Shown one piece after another: positions 43,047-57,560 of a DNA stretch of 64,000 bases. Made by a program: the position numbers and the translations under genes. Every line of letters begins with the position of its first letter. Position 1 is the first letter of the stretch. The notes under the pieces are model-generated. The model did no database searches. It was not told the origin of the DNA and was given only the letters and a program-made list of their open reading frames with translations. Source of the DNA: Brachyhypopomus gauderio (taxonomy: Eukaryota > Chordata > Actinopteri > Gymnotiformes > Hypopomidae); assembly GCF_052324685.1 (NCBI RefSeq), contig NC_135222.1:10337873-10401872 (forward strand), given 5' to 3'.

Positions 43047-44321
43047 CAGGGTTGACAACTCTCACGCATTGAGCGTGAGACACACGCATTTGACCGTTTT
43101 CACACGCTCTCACGCCACACTTCCGATATCTCACGCCGAAAAAAAATCTAGTTTATTTACCTCTGATCCCTATCTATGATTCAATGAGTTACTAGTTCGC
43201 TCTGGCGCCAACCACCGGCGATAGATCGCGATATAATACTTAATTCATGTATCTAATGGTGTCCGCCAAGGCGGGCTTTTATCTCCTGCTTTGTTCAATG
43301 TTTACATGAATGACTTATCAGTACAGTTGAGTTTGTGTCCCACAGGCTGTCTAATTGGCGGTTCTATAATAAATCACCTCATGTACGCAGATGATCTGGC
43401 CATTGTGAGCCCATGTAGTGCTGGTTTGCAGCAACTGCTTAAGGTATGCACTCAATATGGTCTGGAGTTTGACATTAAATTCAATGAGTAATGTCATGAT
43501 AGTGAGGAGTAAAGATGATAACAAGATGACATTCCCTGTTTTCTATCTGGGTGATAGCACACTTGGGGTTTGTGAAGAAGTTAAGTATCTTGGCCATATA
43601 ATTTCTGATGATCTCAGTGATGATCATGACATATTCCGTCAACGAAGTAAATTATATGCCCAGGCTAACATGCTACTTAGTAAGTTCAGCATGTGCTCTG
43701 TTAATGTCAAATGCTTTCTGTTTAAAGCCTTCTGTTCACCCATGTATACTGCCCACTTATGGTGTAGGTATAAGAAAAGCAGCTACCAGAAGCTGACAGT
43801 AGCATATAATGACATTATGAGACTGTTGATGAAGCTACCTAGGTGGTTTAGTGCCAGTTACCTCTTTGCACACTCCAATGTGCCTGGATGTGATGCAGTC
43901 CTGAGAAATGTCATCTACAAATTTATGTGTAGACTGGATTGCTCACAAAACAGCATAATTGAATCTCTAGTTAATCCAGTTAAGAGTTTGGTGAGGTTCT
44001 CATCTAAGCTTAGGGGACACTGGAGAGAGTGCCTATATGTCTGAGGGGTGTGTACCTGTCTTGTTTATTATTTTTATTTTCTTACTTTATCTTGTTTTGT
44101 TTTGTTTCTCTTTCTTGATATGGACCATGTACCTTGTGTCTGATGTAAATAAAGAATTAATTCGTGTCCATTTTATGTTCGCCACACCCCCCCGTCGACA
44201 ACTTACGTTCGCCACTATAACCCCCCCCCCCCCCCCGACTGTTAGCGATTTACACTCTCGCCACTTCCTCCAGGTTCAAATCTCACTCACTCCAAGCGAT
44301 CTTCAAAAGTTGGCAACCCTG
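43047..44321. repeat. possible hAT-like inverted ends bracketing a LINE fragment
   Basis: CAGGGTTGACAAC at 43047 and GTTGGCAACCCTG ending at 44321 form a 13-bp inverted pair with one mismatch, like the ends of fish hAT MITEs. The interior contains a reverse-transcriptase fragment, so a LINE may have inserted into an older MITE. The flanks (ATTTATAAG and ATTTAAG) are at best an imperfect duplication. Confidence 0.35.
43250..44043 (+). pseudogene. non-LTR reverse transcriptase fragment, frameshifted
   Basis: The + strand reads NGVRQGGLLSPALFNVYMN, then HLMYADDLAIV, the catalytic YADD box of LINE reverse transcriptases. It shifts frame near 43485 and continues as VKYLGHIISDD down to RGHWRECLYV and a stop at about 44043. 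The 5' part (endonuclease and finger regions) is missing. It differs clearly from the LINE at 44.6-47.6 kb. The clade is uncertain. Confidence 0.75.
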
Positions 44322-44384
44322 ATTTAAGTATTCTACAAACAGATGAGTTGAATGAAAATTGTTGAGCGCTGTGAACAAAAATTG

Positions 44385-44600
44385 TTGAGCGGGGGGGGGG
44401 GCTCGGAGCTGCATGATCCTAGTGCTAGATTTGTCGCTATTTGGATATTGTTTTTTTAACCGTTAAAAAGTGGGGGGGACATGACTTCGTCGCTACTTAA
44501 ATATTTGGTTTTAACTGTAAAAACTGGGGGGGACCAAAACCGGCTTTTGAAAAAGTGGGGGGGACATGTCCCCCCCGTCCCCCCCCAAAACTACGTCCGT
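44385..44600. repeat. poly-G/poly-C-rich palindromic repeat
   Basis: Several runs of 7-11 G (44390-44400, 44471-44477, 44557-44563) and of C (44569-44586). These include the palindrome GGGGGGGACATGTCCCCCCC near 44557-44575. Related G/C-run sequence flanks the retroviral insertion at 47.9 and 57.5 kb. Confidence 0.6.
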
Positions 44601-44606
44601 GCGCAG

Positions 44607-47423
44607 TCTTATCAGCAAGATAGACATGTTGAGAATCTGGGCACATTCGACTGATGCAGATGTTATTGTTTTATCTGAAACTTGGCTGAGTAAATCTATT
44701 TCAGATAATGATGTTAATATTATTGGCTATAATGTGTTTAGGACTGATCGCCCTAAAAGAGGTGGAGGTGTAGCCATTTTTACCAAGAAAAAGTTTCAAG
44801 TGAATGTACTTCTCTCCAAAACTGTATCTAAGCAGTTTGAGTTTTTAGCTCTGGAACTTGAAGTCTCCAAATCCTTGCATATTAATGTTGTTGGCTGCTA
44901 TCGAACACCCTCAGCTGATAAGTGTGCCCTGCCTAATTTAATACAGCTCCTTTCAGAGTTCAATGGAAAAGAACTTATAGTTTTGGGTGATTTTAACCTG
45001 AATTGGCTACAACCAGTCTCTGATGAGCTCCGATCCTATTGTGACTCACTGAACTTCTTCCAGTTAGTAGGCAGTGAAACTCGACCAAATCTAAAAAATC
45101 CAGAAAAATCCTCTTTATTAGATCTTATTTTAACAAATTCACCTCATAAATATACAACTGCTTTAATATTTGCAAATGATGTCAGTGACCACTGTGCTGT
45201 TGCAACAGTGAGAAATACTAATATGCCTAAAACTAAACCTCGCATTATTTATAAACGTGACATGAAGCATTTTTCTGAACAAGGTTTTCTTCATGATTTA
45301 TTTCAATTTGACTGGGAAAAAATTAATCTCATTGCAGATATTGATATTGCTTGGGAATTTTTTTATGATTGTTTCATTAACATTATCAATAAACATGCTC
45401 CATTTCGGAGGTATAGAGTCAAAGGTAGAAACAATGCATGGTTCACTCCAGACCTTTCAGATCTTCTCCATCAGCGTAATCTGGCCTGGACGAAAGCCAG
45501 AAAAACAGATCAAAACTCTGACTGGTTAGTTTTTAGGCAATTACGTAATACATGTACTGTCAAGATCAGGAAAGCTAAAGCTAATTATTTTCTTTCACTA
45601 ACTACTCAAAATTTAAATAACCCTTTAAAATTCTGGAAAATCATCAAATTTATTACAGAAAATAGTAAAGGTTCTGCATTATTAAAGACTCTCAAAAAAT
45701 CTCGAATAAGGCCAAAATGCTTGCTTGTTTTAATGAGCATTTTGTTGCTTCAGGATTCTTATTTGAGTCTCTTAACCTCACAAAATCTAACTATTCATAT
45801 AACTCCTTTCCTGCTAAGTCTGATAACCAGACTCGTTTAAATGATTCTTTTACTTTTAATCTTATTAAAGTTACTGAGGTTCACAAAACCCTCAGTCTCT
45901 TAGACTTAACAAAAGCTGCAGGCCCGGACAAACTTGAGCCTTACTTTTTAAAATTAGCAACTGATTTTATTGCCCCACCTTTGACTCATATATTTAACTT
46001 GTCCTTAGTCTCTAATATCATACCACCTATTTGGAAATCTGCCCAGGTTACTCCTTTGCTTAAAGGAGGTAACCCCACGATCTTAAATAATTATAGACCT
46101 ATTTCCAAGTTGTCTGTTCTGGCTAAAGTTCTTGAGTCTCTTATTAGTGATCAGCTAAAGGATTTTTTAAATGAGAATAGTATTTTGTCTGATTTTCAAT
46201 CTGGTTTTAGGAAAAAACACAGCACAATTACAGCAGCACTTAATGTTTTTAATGATTTTATAGATACTATTGATAACAAACAGCATTGTGCGGCCCTTTT
46301 TATTGACTTGTCTAAGGCTTTTGATACTGTAGACCATTCCATCCTTGCACACAGATTATCTAAAGCAGGATTGTCAGACCATGCAGTTGGCTGGTTTAAA
46401 AATTACCTAATAGGCAGAACACAGTGTGTACAAGTAGATGGCTGCACTTCCAGCTTACTCACTGGGCAAAAGGGTGTTCCACAAGGATCAGTCCTGGGGC
46501 CGCTTTTGTTCATACTTTATATTAATAACATTAATTACAATATTTGTAATGCAAAATTTCATTTTTATGCTGATGACACAGTTATGTATACTTCTGCATC
46601 CACACCTATCCAAGCTCTCAGTCAGTTACAAGTTGATTTTAACATTATACAACAAAATTTTTATGATTTAAAGCTGGTTTTAAATGCTGATAAAACAAAA
46701 GTTATGATGTTTTCTAATTCAAAATCTAAACTTTCAAACCTGCCTTCAATTATTACTGCTCAATGAACTCAGATAGAACTTGTTCCTACGTATAAATATC
46801 TAGGCATTTTAATTGATAGTTCTCTTTCTTTTACTGCTCAGATTCAGCAACTTGTTAAAAAATTAAAACTGAAGTTAGGTTTTTTCTTTCGAATAAAATC
46901 ACGTCTCTCTTTTGAATCTAGAAAGAGACTGGTTTCTGCTACATTTATATCTGTATTAGATTACGGTGATGTTTTGTATATGCACGCCTCTTCTCAAAGC
47001 TTACAGTCTCTGGATACTGTCTATCACGGAGCTCTGAGGTTCATCACCAATTTTAAATCTCTTACACATCATTGTATGCTGTATGCGCGTGTTGGATGGT
47101 CTTCGTTGTATGCTCGTAGAAAATATCATTGGTCTATTTTAGTTTATAAGTCTATTTTAGGTCTACTCCAATCCTACCTTCTGACCTATATCAGTCAAAG
47201 GAGTATTGATTCTTATAATCTGCGCTCCCAGAATCTTTTTTTATTGTCTGTTCCTAAAGTTAGAACTGAACTGGGAAAAAAGGCATTTAGGTTTGCAGCT
47301 CCATTTACTTGGAATGAGCTACAAAAAGACTTGAAACTTAAAGATCTGGTTTCTTTGGGCTCTTTTAAGAGGATGTTGAGCAACTTGGAGGCGGATGCTT
47401 CTAGTTGCAAATGTTTTGACTGA
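44607..47423 (+). pseudogene. LINE endonuclease-reverse transcriptase polyprotein, one frameshift and one stop
   Basis: The APE-type endonuclease part has LSETWLS, GVAIFTKK, LGDFNLNW and SDHCAV. The first domain strands are missing, so it lacks a start. A one-base frame change occurs at about 45700-45715. The reverse transcriptase follows with FIDLSKAFDTVDH, GVPQGSVLGPLLF and YADDTVMY. A TGA at 46764-46766 interrupts it, and the same frame continues as YKYLGILIDSS to LSNLEADASSCKCFD and a stop at 47421-47423. Two lesions over about 2.8 kb imply moderate age. The YADDT and VPQGSVLGPLLF boxes fit the jockey/CR1/L2/Rex1 clades. Confidence 0.85.
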
Positions 47424-47625
47424 TTAATTGATTTGACTTATTGTCTTGATTCTATGTTCTGATGTATTGAAAACTTGTTATTGTCTTTATGTATGATTGT
47501 TTTTATTGTAAATTGTGAATGTACTGCTGCCTGTCTTGGCCAGGACACTCTTGAAAAAGAGATTTTTAATCTCAATGAGGTTTTTCTGGTTAAATAAAAG
47601 GTAAAATAAAAAATAAATAAATACA
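44607..47625 (+). mobile_element. CR1/L2/Rex1-like LINE, 5'-truncated and decayed
   Basis: Endonuclease and reverse transcriptase on one strand, followed by a 3' UTR that ends in an A/T-rich AAATAAA tail near 47590-47625. The 5' end is cut inside the endonuclease domain, next to the G/C-run repeat. Confidence 0.8.
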
Positions 47626-47922
47626 CCTCTGGTTTTAAATCTGATGTACGCAGCTACTGGAAGTCAGTGAAGGGAAGCATGTGTTAATGTATAAGAAGAT
47701 TGAAGGTCAGTCGTCCTGCTGTATTTTTGCACGAATCAAGATATTTGATTATTTTAAGCATAAATATTTTAAGTGTATTTGATGCATACAATGCGTTTGG
47801 TAGGAACCAATAAGCTGCATCGGAGTTTTTTTTATGTATACACGGTTTTTGATATTTTGGAACCGATTCCAGCATACTCCGTATCAGGGGTGTAGTTTGG
47901 GGGGGGGGGGGGGGGGGGGGAC

Positions 47923-48511
47923 TGTTGAGGGCTTTAAACTTCTACCTACCACCTTAGCCCAGCGTGTTCGTTTGATGGGAAGGAGATAGCAGGAACCACC
48001 ATACCAAAATTATAGCAATAACAAAAAGGCCTTTATTAAAACAGAGATATCTCTGGGAGAATCTCAGAGACACGAGCAATAACTGCGCATCCGAGAATTC
48101 TCGAATAAGTATGGTTACAGGCAGTCTTTATATACTGTATTCCACGCCTCTAAACAGCTTGATCTTCTCCAAAACGTCTGTACATGGTATTGCGGTTTCT
48201 GTAAACCATGCTTCCCCCTTTATCTCATATTTTGACATCTATCATGCATGTGGTTCCCTTCGCTGGATGCTCCGGTCAACAGGAGGTCACCATACATTAC
48301 TTCTCTGACCCCCACCTTTGGGTTGCACAATCATCTTCCCTTTCTCAGCTCAGACAGAGAGGTTTCGCAAGGCCTCTATAGAGTTCATACACGTACACAT
48401 TTAAACAGTAGTTACATATAAGTCTTAGATCATATTTAGATTATGTTATAAAGGTGAGTAGAATACATTTATTGCTGGTGCTATAGCTAAGCAAAAACCC
48501 CAATCACAACA
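47923..48511 (-). repeat. ERV 3' LTR (minus orientation)
   Basis: 589 bp, TG...CA. Reading both copies by eye I find a single difference, CTGGGAG here against CTAGGAG in the other LTR. Confidence 0.9.
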
Positions 48512-48525
48512 GTTCCCTCTCTTGA
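48512..48525 (-). promoter_or_regulatory. ERV polypurine tract
   Basis: On the minus strand AAGAGAGGGAACT directly precedes the TGTTGTGATT start of the 3' LTR, the usual site where plus-strand DNA synthesis is primed. Confidence 0.65.
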
Positions 48526-48794
48526 TCTCTGATTAAAACAGAGATCACAAAATGTTACCCTCTCATCTGACTCCCCATGATACAACAGTGACATCATAGC
48601 TGCTTGTCCCTGAGGATCCCCCTGTTCAATCACAGTGCTGATAAAGCGTTACACTAAGTTTCTTACGCATGGAATACAACAACAATTTTGCAGTTGCTAT
48701 TAAGACAATAAAGGCCTTGACCCACCATGGACCCACATACACAGGGGGCGCTCCCCTGAAGGTCCTGGTGAGACAAACATTTTATGGCTTCACA

Positions 48795-49035
48795 TTCGAA
48801 TCAAAATCAAATCAAATATATTTGTATAGTGCTTTTCACAACACATGTTGTCACACAGCGCTTTACAGGATTTACAAGGTTAACAATCATATGGGTCCAG
48901 ATCCCTAGTGAGCAAGCCAAAGGCGACAGTGGCAAGGAAAAACTCCCTATGATGGTGGGGAATAGGAAGAAACCTTGGGAGGTCCAAGACTCAAAAGGGA
49001 ACCCATCCTCCATTGGGCGGCCCGTTAACATTCTG
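48795..49035 (-). repeat. SINE/LINE 3' tail repeat, copy 3, inside the ERV
   Basis: An inverted, fuller copy of the tail repeat seen at 41137 and 42423, starting from ATCAAATCAAATATATTTGT and running through AGCGCTTTACAGG to the GGGAACCCATCC block. Confidence 0.7.
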
Positions 49036-50187
49036 TTACATAATAATCATCACATTGGTGCCAACTTTAATAATAATGCGGAAACAAACAAAAAACAAAT
49101 AACAATACCAACAATAAACAAAGTCAAATAAACAATGTTAAACTAGGCCTTTAACGTGCCCCAGCTCTAGTGTTATTTTAACTCGTTGTTTGAGAGCTCC
49201 GTATCTCTGCGCGCTCAATGGTTCTGATGGTCGGCACTGGCTGAAGAGATACCACATTTCTCCTTTGCCCTTCGATTGGATGGCGTGTGATGTCTTCTCA
49301 ATGATTTGGTGACTGGTGGATCTGCTCATGGCGTTGATTCTGACTCCTCCTTACACCTGGACAGAATAAGCTTCACAGACAGCCTTTTAATGAATTTTAC
49401 CATTATTTGTACAACCTTGTGGTTTTCCTGTGGGATGTCGCAAGCGCGTTGGGGGGCCCCCGAAAACTTCTCACTGTCATATGAGTTCATACGGAGCGAA
49501 TCCTGTAACAAAATTCACTGAAGATCTTCTGGCCAACAATACAAACACACACATTTGTGCACATATCTTTTCCTTTATCCTTTGTTATCATTTATCCTTT
49601 CCAATTTACCCTGAGATTGAGAATGATAAACCAACCCATATTTGTGTCTCAAACCCAAATTTTGTTCCACAAATTTTAGCTTCTAGCTAGTGAAGTTCAT
49701 CCCATTATCTAAGTACACTTAATTTATTATACAATGGTGCAGTATCCAGTAATTTTATCAACATTTTGCAGACCAACTTAGAGTCCTCTGGCCTGGTGGG
49801 AAATGCTTCTACCCAACATAAGAATTTATCCACAGTCACTAACAAATACCTTAGTCCCCGTACTGGTATTAACATGTCAGTGTAGTCAGTCTGGATCTCC
49901 TCTCCTGGCTCCTATTGCCCAGGAAACTTGCTTAGACCTGGTCTTAAAACACAAGTTATGTGCATTACAGATATTCACATTTTCAGTCCAGTCTGCTATT
50001 AAGTCAGTTAGGTGTGGATGTGACCAGTAACACATTGTCCTTCATTTTTGCTACCTCGTGTGCTTCAGACAACATTGATTTAATCAATTGACTTGGTAAA
50101 ATCGGTCTCACATTAGGTCCTTTCCAAACCTCCTTACCCCATTTACCACCTTTATTGAACCACAACATTTTTCCTGTAGTTAACGTA

Positions 50188-51805
<1,618 letters not shown>

Positions 51806-53489
51806 TAGCTCTGAATCCTATGGCAGAGGAGGCCACTGTCCTCTGCCCTGCAGACCATCTGATGGGCTCCTGTAACATATCCTGCCTTTTTTTTAGCGGC
51901 CACGTCCGCAGCTGCATTAACTCTGTATTAAATTGCCCCCTTTTGAACTTGAACATTTAATGATAGCAACTCTTACCAACAGTAACACCTTTTACATCTT
52001 CTTATCATTTAATGGGTTTACCTCCTGAAGTGGTATAACCTACTCTCTTCATACCGAGTTCTACATGAACCACTCCTACCACGTACGCCGAGTGTGTACA
52101 GATGTTAACTTCCTTGCCTTCCACCCACCTTAGTGCTGCAATAACAGCCAAAATCTCAGCCCTCTGTGCTGATTGTACTACCCAGTTTTACCTGAATGTG
52201 CTACCAAGAACTCGCCTGCGTCTCCCTGAGCTTCCATTACCACCACAAATCCTGATTCAACACCACCATCTCCACTCCTGAACCCACACCTGTCTGTCTA
52301 CATGTTCTCTACCCCAGGGATTGGTTCAATTTAGCTGCATATGCCACCTCAGTTACACACTCATGTGCCAGACCCTGTAACATACCATGCCATATTAATT
52401 TCTTCAAGTGAAAACATTAAGTTTTAAAACACAAAACCTTCTGTAGTGTGAACATTTGTGATTTTACAAAAGCCATGACGCTGTGACTGGTTAGAATATA
52501 TAATGAATGTCTTGTGACTATGTGTGCTGTTTTATTTATTTAAACAAGTTGATGTAATAAATCAGCACCTTACTGTCCCCCCCTTTTTTTGAAACACAAT
52601 AGGGTGTTTCAGAAACATCTAGGGTAATCTGCCTGTGTCTCAAACGCAGCTGGTGGCTGTGAGATGAAGCCAACGTCATGAGGTCCCTCTGACCACAGAG
52701 AAGCTGGTATCTGATCTAAAATTAAGATATGGTCAAGATGATCGCAGCATTCTCTCTCCTGGAACCTGCTCAACATATCACATTAGAATAACTTTGACAA
52801 ATGACATTGTTTTAATAAACCAAGTATTACAAGACTTAGCATAGCTCACACATGGAATATTAGTTATTACCCAATTCTTAGCTATAGTGGCTCTCCTAAT
52901 CATACCAGTGTCGCTAAGCAAGTGTCAGCCCTACAGGGACCACCACACCATCAGGCTCCACCCATATGCCCCTGGTTGCAATCTCCCATACCTTATCCTG
53001 TAGCTCTTCCTCAAATTCCTCCCCAAAATATGGATCACCTATTGGTCATAAAACAAATTAACATGCAGTGGGTCGGGCGGCAGGACGCGAGGCTCAGAGT
53101 GATCCACAGCCTCTAGGCCATGAAGACAGAGTGGACGCTCCTCGCAGTGCAGGAGTCTGGCTCCAGAAGATGTGAACTGTGGGAGGCCATTCCGTGGGGA
53201 TCACCAGTCCTAGAGGGCTACATAACACAGTAGCTCCTAGTTTAAAATGTCTCTTCTGCAGAGGTTATCAGGTGCAGTCTCTGATATGAGGAAGTTGTGG
53301 TTAATGGGCTGCTGGCCACATTGCACAGTCATTGGAACAGCTTTATGCAGACTTTGGTCACAGAATCAGCATCAGGTAAAACACAGTTGATTGCTGAATG
53401 AGTTGCTCCTTTGTTTCAACCAGAAATGACAACCTTTGAGTACGGGCAGTGAGGGGCAGCATGGGGTCTGCCGCAGCTTTGGTTTGGTG

Positions 53490-53912
53490 CTAGTACATAC
53501 GGACTTCTGGACCTCCCTTGTCCAACGGCGTTCTGAGGACACTCCCTCGACCACCAACACTCCTGCCCACAAAGAAACATCCACCCGACTTGCCACGACC
53601 ACAGTTGCCAGGACCACCCTGACCACCGTTGCCCCTTGCCCGACCGCTCCCTCTTAAACTTGAGTTAAATCTCATTGGTGGGTACTCCCACCCCTGTTGC
53701 AGATAGGGAACATATTGAGGAGTCTGGGGCGGGCCCCTGTACGCGTACACTGCCTGCGTACACCCTTTTCTAAACCAGTTAAGGTGTGAGCATTGGGACA
53801 CCCGGATGTATGCTGCTTGGCTCTGATAACTTGAGGGAGTTGACTTATCCAACCATGTGACTTTAGAAATGGCGGATGCTGCATGTACTGGCCATTTAAC
53901 AGAGGGCCTCAC
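53490..53912 (-). pseudogene. ERV gag nucleocapsid-like remnant
   Basis: A minus-strand open stretch rich in Gly, Arg, Pro and Tyr (for example GRARGNGGQGGPGNCGRGKSGG), followed by a degenerate Cys-His knuckle. This is the character of a retroviral nucleocapsid end of gag. Cysteines of the knuckle are missing, so it is not functional. A degraded protease-like piece (ISETAPDNLCRRDIL) follows near 53260. Confidence 0.5.
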
Positions 53913-54374
53913 CTAATGCTCCATTATGTCTAGTGAGGGGTACTTCATGTAGCAGGTGAGTTGTGCTTGCTGCATACTGAAAAGCACTTAACTTAAACAG
54001 TAACTTCACACTGTATTCCCTGACAGTGTGGTGAACTCATTAAAATTATTCTATTTGTAAGCAAAACTGCAAAACAGTTCAAACAGCTTAAAACATTAAG
54101 GTTCATACAATGATATTCAAGTTTTAATCTCAATAAGCTCAACATTTTCAAGTGAAGACAATCACTAAACTCATTGTTTTTCATTTAATATTTGCTGAGC
54201 GTCTGACGCAATGTGCTCCTGCATGCCTATTGGTTAAAACCATCTAATTAGCATACTTCGATTTTGTGAACAAACATGGTGGACAGTGCGGCTGGTGCGG
54301 GAAAACTACACTGTAAATCCAGCATTAAGGTTTTGCGCTGTCTTAGCTTTTTGTTATGTTTTAAGTTTCGATTC

Positions 54375-54495
54375 CCAGACCTGAAGCCATGACTGAGGTG
54401 TCCCTGAGCAAGACCCCTAACCCTCAATTGCTCACTTGAGATAAAATGTAAGTCGCCCTGGATAAGAGCGTCTGCCAGATGCCACAAAAATGAAA
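54375..54495 (+). repeat. tRNA-derived SINE tail fragment
   Basis: Contains TCCCTGAGCAAGACCCCTAA and TGTAAGTCGCCCTGGATAAG followed by AGCGTCTGCCAGATGCC, the well-known conserved 3' block of many fish SINEs. It lies inside the ERV interior. Confidence 0.75.
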
Positions 54496-54499
54496 AAAA

Positions 54500-56904
54500 A
54501 GTTAAGTTGGAGGAAATTCTATTAATTATATAATTATTACTAAAAGTATTGTAGTATACAGTACTTAAATATATATATCTTAAAAATTTATATTTTCCTA
54601 AACTTATATATTTTATCTAAAGTTTTTTTTTTTTTTTTTTTAAGTTAACTGTACTTAAAAATTATATTACATGAAAGTAACATTTCTTAGGTAATCGGTT
54701 ACAGCAAAACTTTTGAGTTTAGTGAACTTGTTGGGTTTTACAGTGCACTTTAACACTAAGAATATGAAGGTCCACCGTGACTTTGCAAGGAAGAGAAATT
54801 TATATGTAAGGGAATGTTAACAGAACACAGGGCACAGGGAAAACACCATAAGACCTAAAGCAACTAGCGATACAGAAACAAAAAAGAACCTTATTAACTA
54901 AACCACACTGCTAAAAACATGTGTAGCAAGGGAACATGTCAGTAACCTAAACCGAAGACAAAACTGCTAGACAGGCAGATTCAAACACTAATAATGCATG
55001 AACATCTATCATACTTTCATTAATAACCAGACACCAAAACAAACTAAGGACAAGGAGGCTAGATGAACCAGTAAAAATCCAATACCAGCAAAGCTTTTAA
55101 ACATTTACCTAAACAAACTTATGACCCAACTGACCAGAGTAACAGAGGGAAAAAACACAAGATCACAAACACAATAACCCACGATCAGAACATATAAAAC
55201 CAGGAACTAAATCCCAGACAATAATGAGATATAAACTAGAAACAGCTGAGATGGCAAATGAAGGCAGAACTATACAATGAATGTATGACAGTGCATCAAC
55301 GTGCTACCACACCTCTAACGTCTCCCAAAGCCAATATCTTATCAAAACTTATCTAGTTTAACTTGCCAAATACATCACCATTTCACTCTGGCATGTCTAC
55401 GTCACTTACTCACTTCGCTTATCCCGGTGTGTGCGCCATCTATAACTATCTCCACCCAGTCCCTATTAATTTGCAGTTAACCCTTACCGCACAACCTGAC
55501 TTACTTTTATTGTCTATTTCCCTTTTTCTTGGTCCCTTAACTCCCTTCTTGGTCTTTCCTAGTTTAATTCCTTTAGCAGGATTAGCACGTTTTTTATTTT
55601 ATTTTATTTTAAATTTATTTATTTATTTATTTTACCTCTGCTCGCCTGCCTGTCTTCTGTGTGCAGCGTGTTCTAATGTTGTTCACCACTTCCTCTCTCA
55701 GAAGTGCTCAGATTCACTTCCTCATTGGTCGCAGTTCTCCCCCCCTGCTTGCTCTCATCTTGTCGAATGACTGAATTTTCATGGGGTTTTTTACACTCTT
55801 TATTGGGGGTTTTAACTATTTGGACTGTTCTTGTTTCTACATTAACCACTGAATAGATTCATTTTACTTCTCCCTGAGTTTTAGTGGCACTCTCCTGTGA
55901 GGAGGCTGTGGGCATTACCGGGCCTTGATCATGAGGTAGCACATTTTTCTGACTGTCTGCTATCTTCCTGGCCTGTTCCCCAATAGCCCAAGCCAACAAA
56001 CTTATATTTTGCATCGCAATGCTAGTTCTCTTTCACAATTGATTATTTTACGGTTTAACTGCGCTCGCTTCAGTCTTCCTACATTCTCATGTTGCTCTTT
56101 CAGTTATTCTAATTTGCAGAGAGACTGTGATGATTTATGGTCAATGATGTCATCTAAAGCCACACGGTCGTCGCCTGCCTGTCTTGGTCACCTCATACTT
56201 TTAATGTCTCATAACATTGGTTGTATGAATTACTTCACAAGTCACAGTCATTTGTTCCTATAAAATTCTCCACTCACATAAACCAACACCATAAACCAAC
56301 CATTTTACATCAAACTTTTGCATACATTTCGCATTTCCTCACCAGCCATTGTTGTTGATAAAAAAACTGATACTCGCCTGCAGTCGTCTTCAACCATACT
56401 TTAATAGATTGAGGGCTCTGTTGACACCGTAAGGTTTACCACCCTCAATCAATTCAGGTTCTTGGTCCGAAATCAGGCGATTTTGGGGGTACCTCAAGTC
56501 CCCGGGACGCCTGTGACCCAGCTGACTCGAGAACGCCGCTCGGTCTTACCGTCGCCTCGTCAGGCAAACGGGAGGGTTTGCCACACCCCAGGAAACAAAG
56601 AAACACTTATTAGACCGGTAGGGACTCTAACCCTATATTTTCCTTTTAGGGACTGAAACCCTTTTTCCTTTTAAACCATATATTTTACCTTTTAAACCAA
56701 ACCAAAAAAGATAATAAAAAAAAAAAAAAAAATTGCTATTTAATTTAGCATCGACCAAACACCATTAGTTCATCACAATTTGGTATTATACAAATGTGCA
56801 GAAATTTTGTTTTAACAGGTATTCTGCTTTACCTTTAGTTGAGCCGGCTCGGATGAACTAACAGTATTTTAGAAGACGTGCTCCAAAAAATCTATCTCTT
56901 CCCA
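54500..56904 (-). other. ERV 5' interior, gag region without an intact frame
   Basis: By position this is the leader and gag of the minus-strand ERV. Short minus-strand stretches between about 56000 and 55640 look protein-like but are broken by stops. A/T-rich parts (55580-55640, 56715-56735) may be later insertions. The + strand frames at 55363-55770 and 56009-56263 are antisense shadows. Confidence 0.4.
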
Positions 56905-56925
56905 TCACGTCGGGAGGTCACCAAT
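56905..56925 (-). promoter_or_regulatory. ERV primer-binding-like site
   Basis: Immediately inside the 5' LTR the minus strand reads ATTGGTGACCTCCCGACG. The + strand complement ends in GGTCACCA, as a tRNA 3' end with CCA would. The priming tRNA cannot be named without a tRNA set. Confidence 0.6.
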
Positions 56926-57514
56926 TGTTGAGGGCTTTAAACTTCTACCTACCACCTTAGCCCAGCGTGTTCGTTTGATGGGAAGGAGATAGCAGGAACC
57001 ACCATACCAAAATTATAGCAATAACAAAAAGGCCTTTATTAAAACAGAGATATCTCTAGGAGAATCTCAGAGACACGAGCAATAACTGCGCATCCGAGAA
57101 TTCTCGAATAAGTATGGTTACAGGCAGTCTTTATATACTGTATTCCACGCCTCTAAACAGCTTGATCTTCTCCAAAACGTCTGTACATGGTATTGCGGTT
57201 TCTGTAAACCATGCTTCCCCCTTTATCTCATATTTTGACATCTATCATGCATGTGGTTCCCTTCGCTGGATGCTCCGGTCAACAGGAGGTCACCATACAT
57301 TACTTCTCTGACCCCCACCTTTGGGTTGCACAATCATCTTCCCTTTCTCAGCTCAGACAGAGAGGTTTCGCAAGGCCTCTATAGAGTTCATACACGTACA
57401 CATTTAAACAGTAGTTACATATAAGTCTTAGATCATATTTAGATTATGTTATAAAGGTGAGTAGAATACATTTATTGCTGGTGCTATAGCTAAGCAAAAA
57501 CCCCAATCACAACA
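56926..57514 (-). repeat. ERV 5' LTR (minus orientation)
   Basis: Same length and ends as the copy at 47923-48511. On the minus strand it carries TATATAAAG and a downstream AATAAA, giving U3-R-U5 order from 57514 to 56926. Confidence 0.9.
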
Positions 57515-57560
57515 GGACGCAGGGGGACGTCCCCCCACTTGTTTTAACAGGGGATGCTGG

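Noticed and set aside
48111..48308. 65-residue frame, identical at 57114-57311
   Set aside because: It lies wholly within the two ERV LTRs, antisense to their transcription.
55363..55770. Plus-strand Phe/Leu-rich frame
   Set aside because: Antisense to the ERV gag region and partly formed by a T-rich tract; no membrane-protein pattern beyond low complexity.
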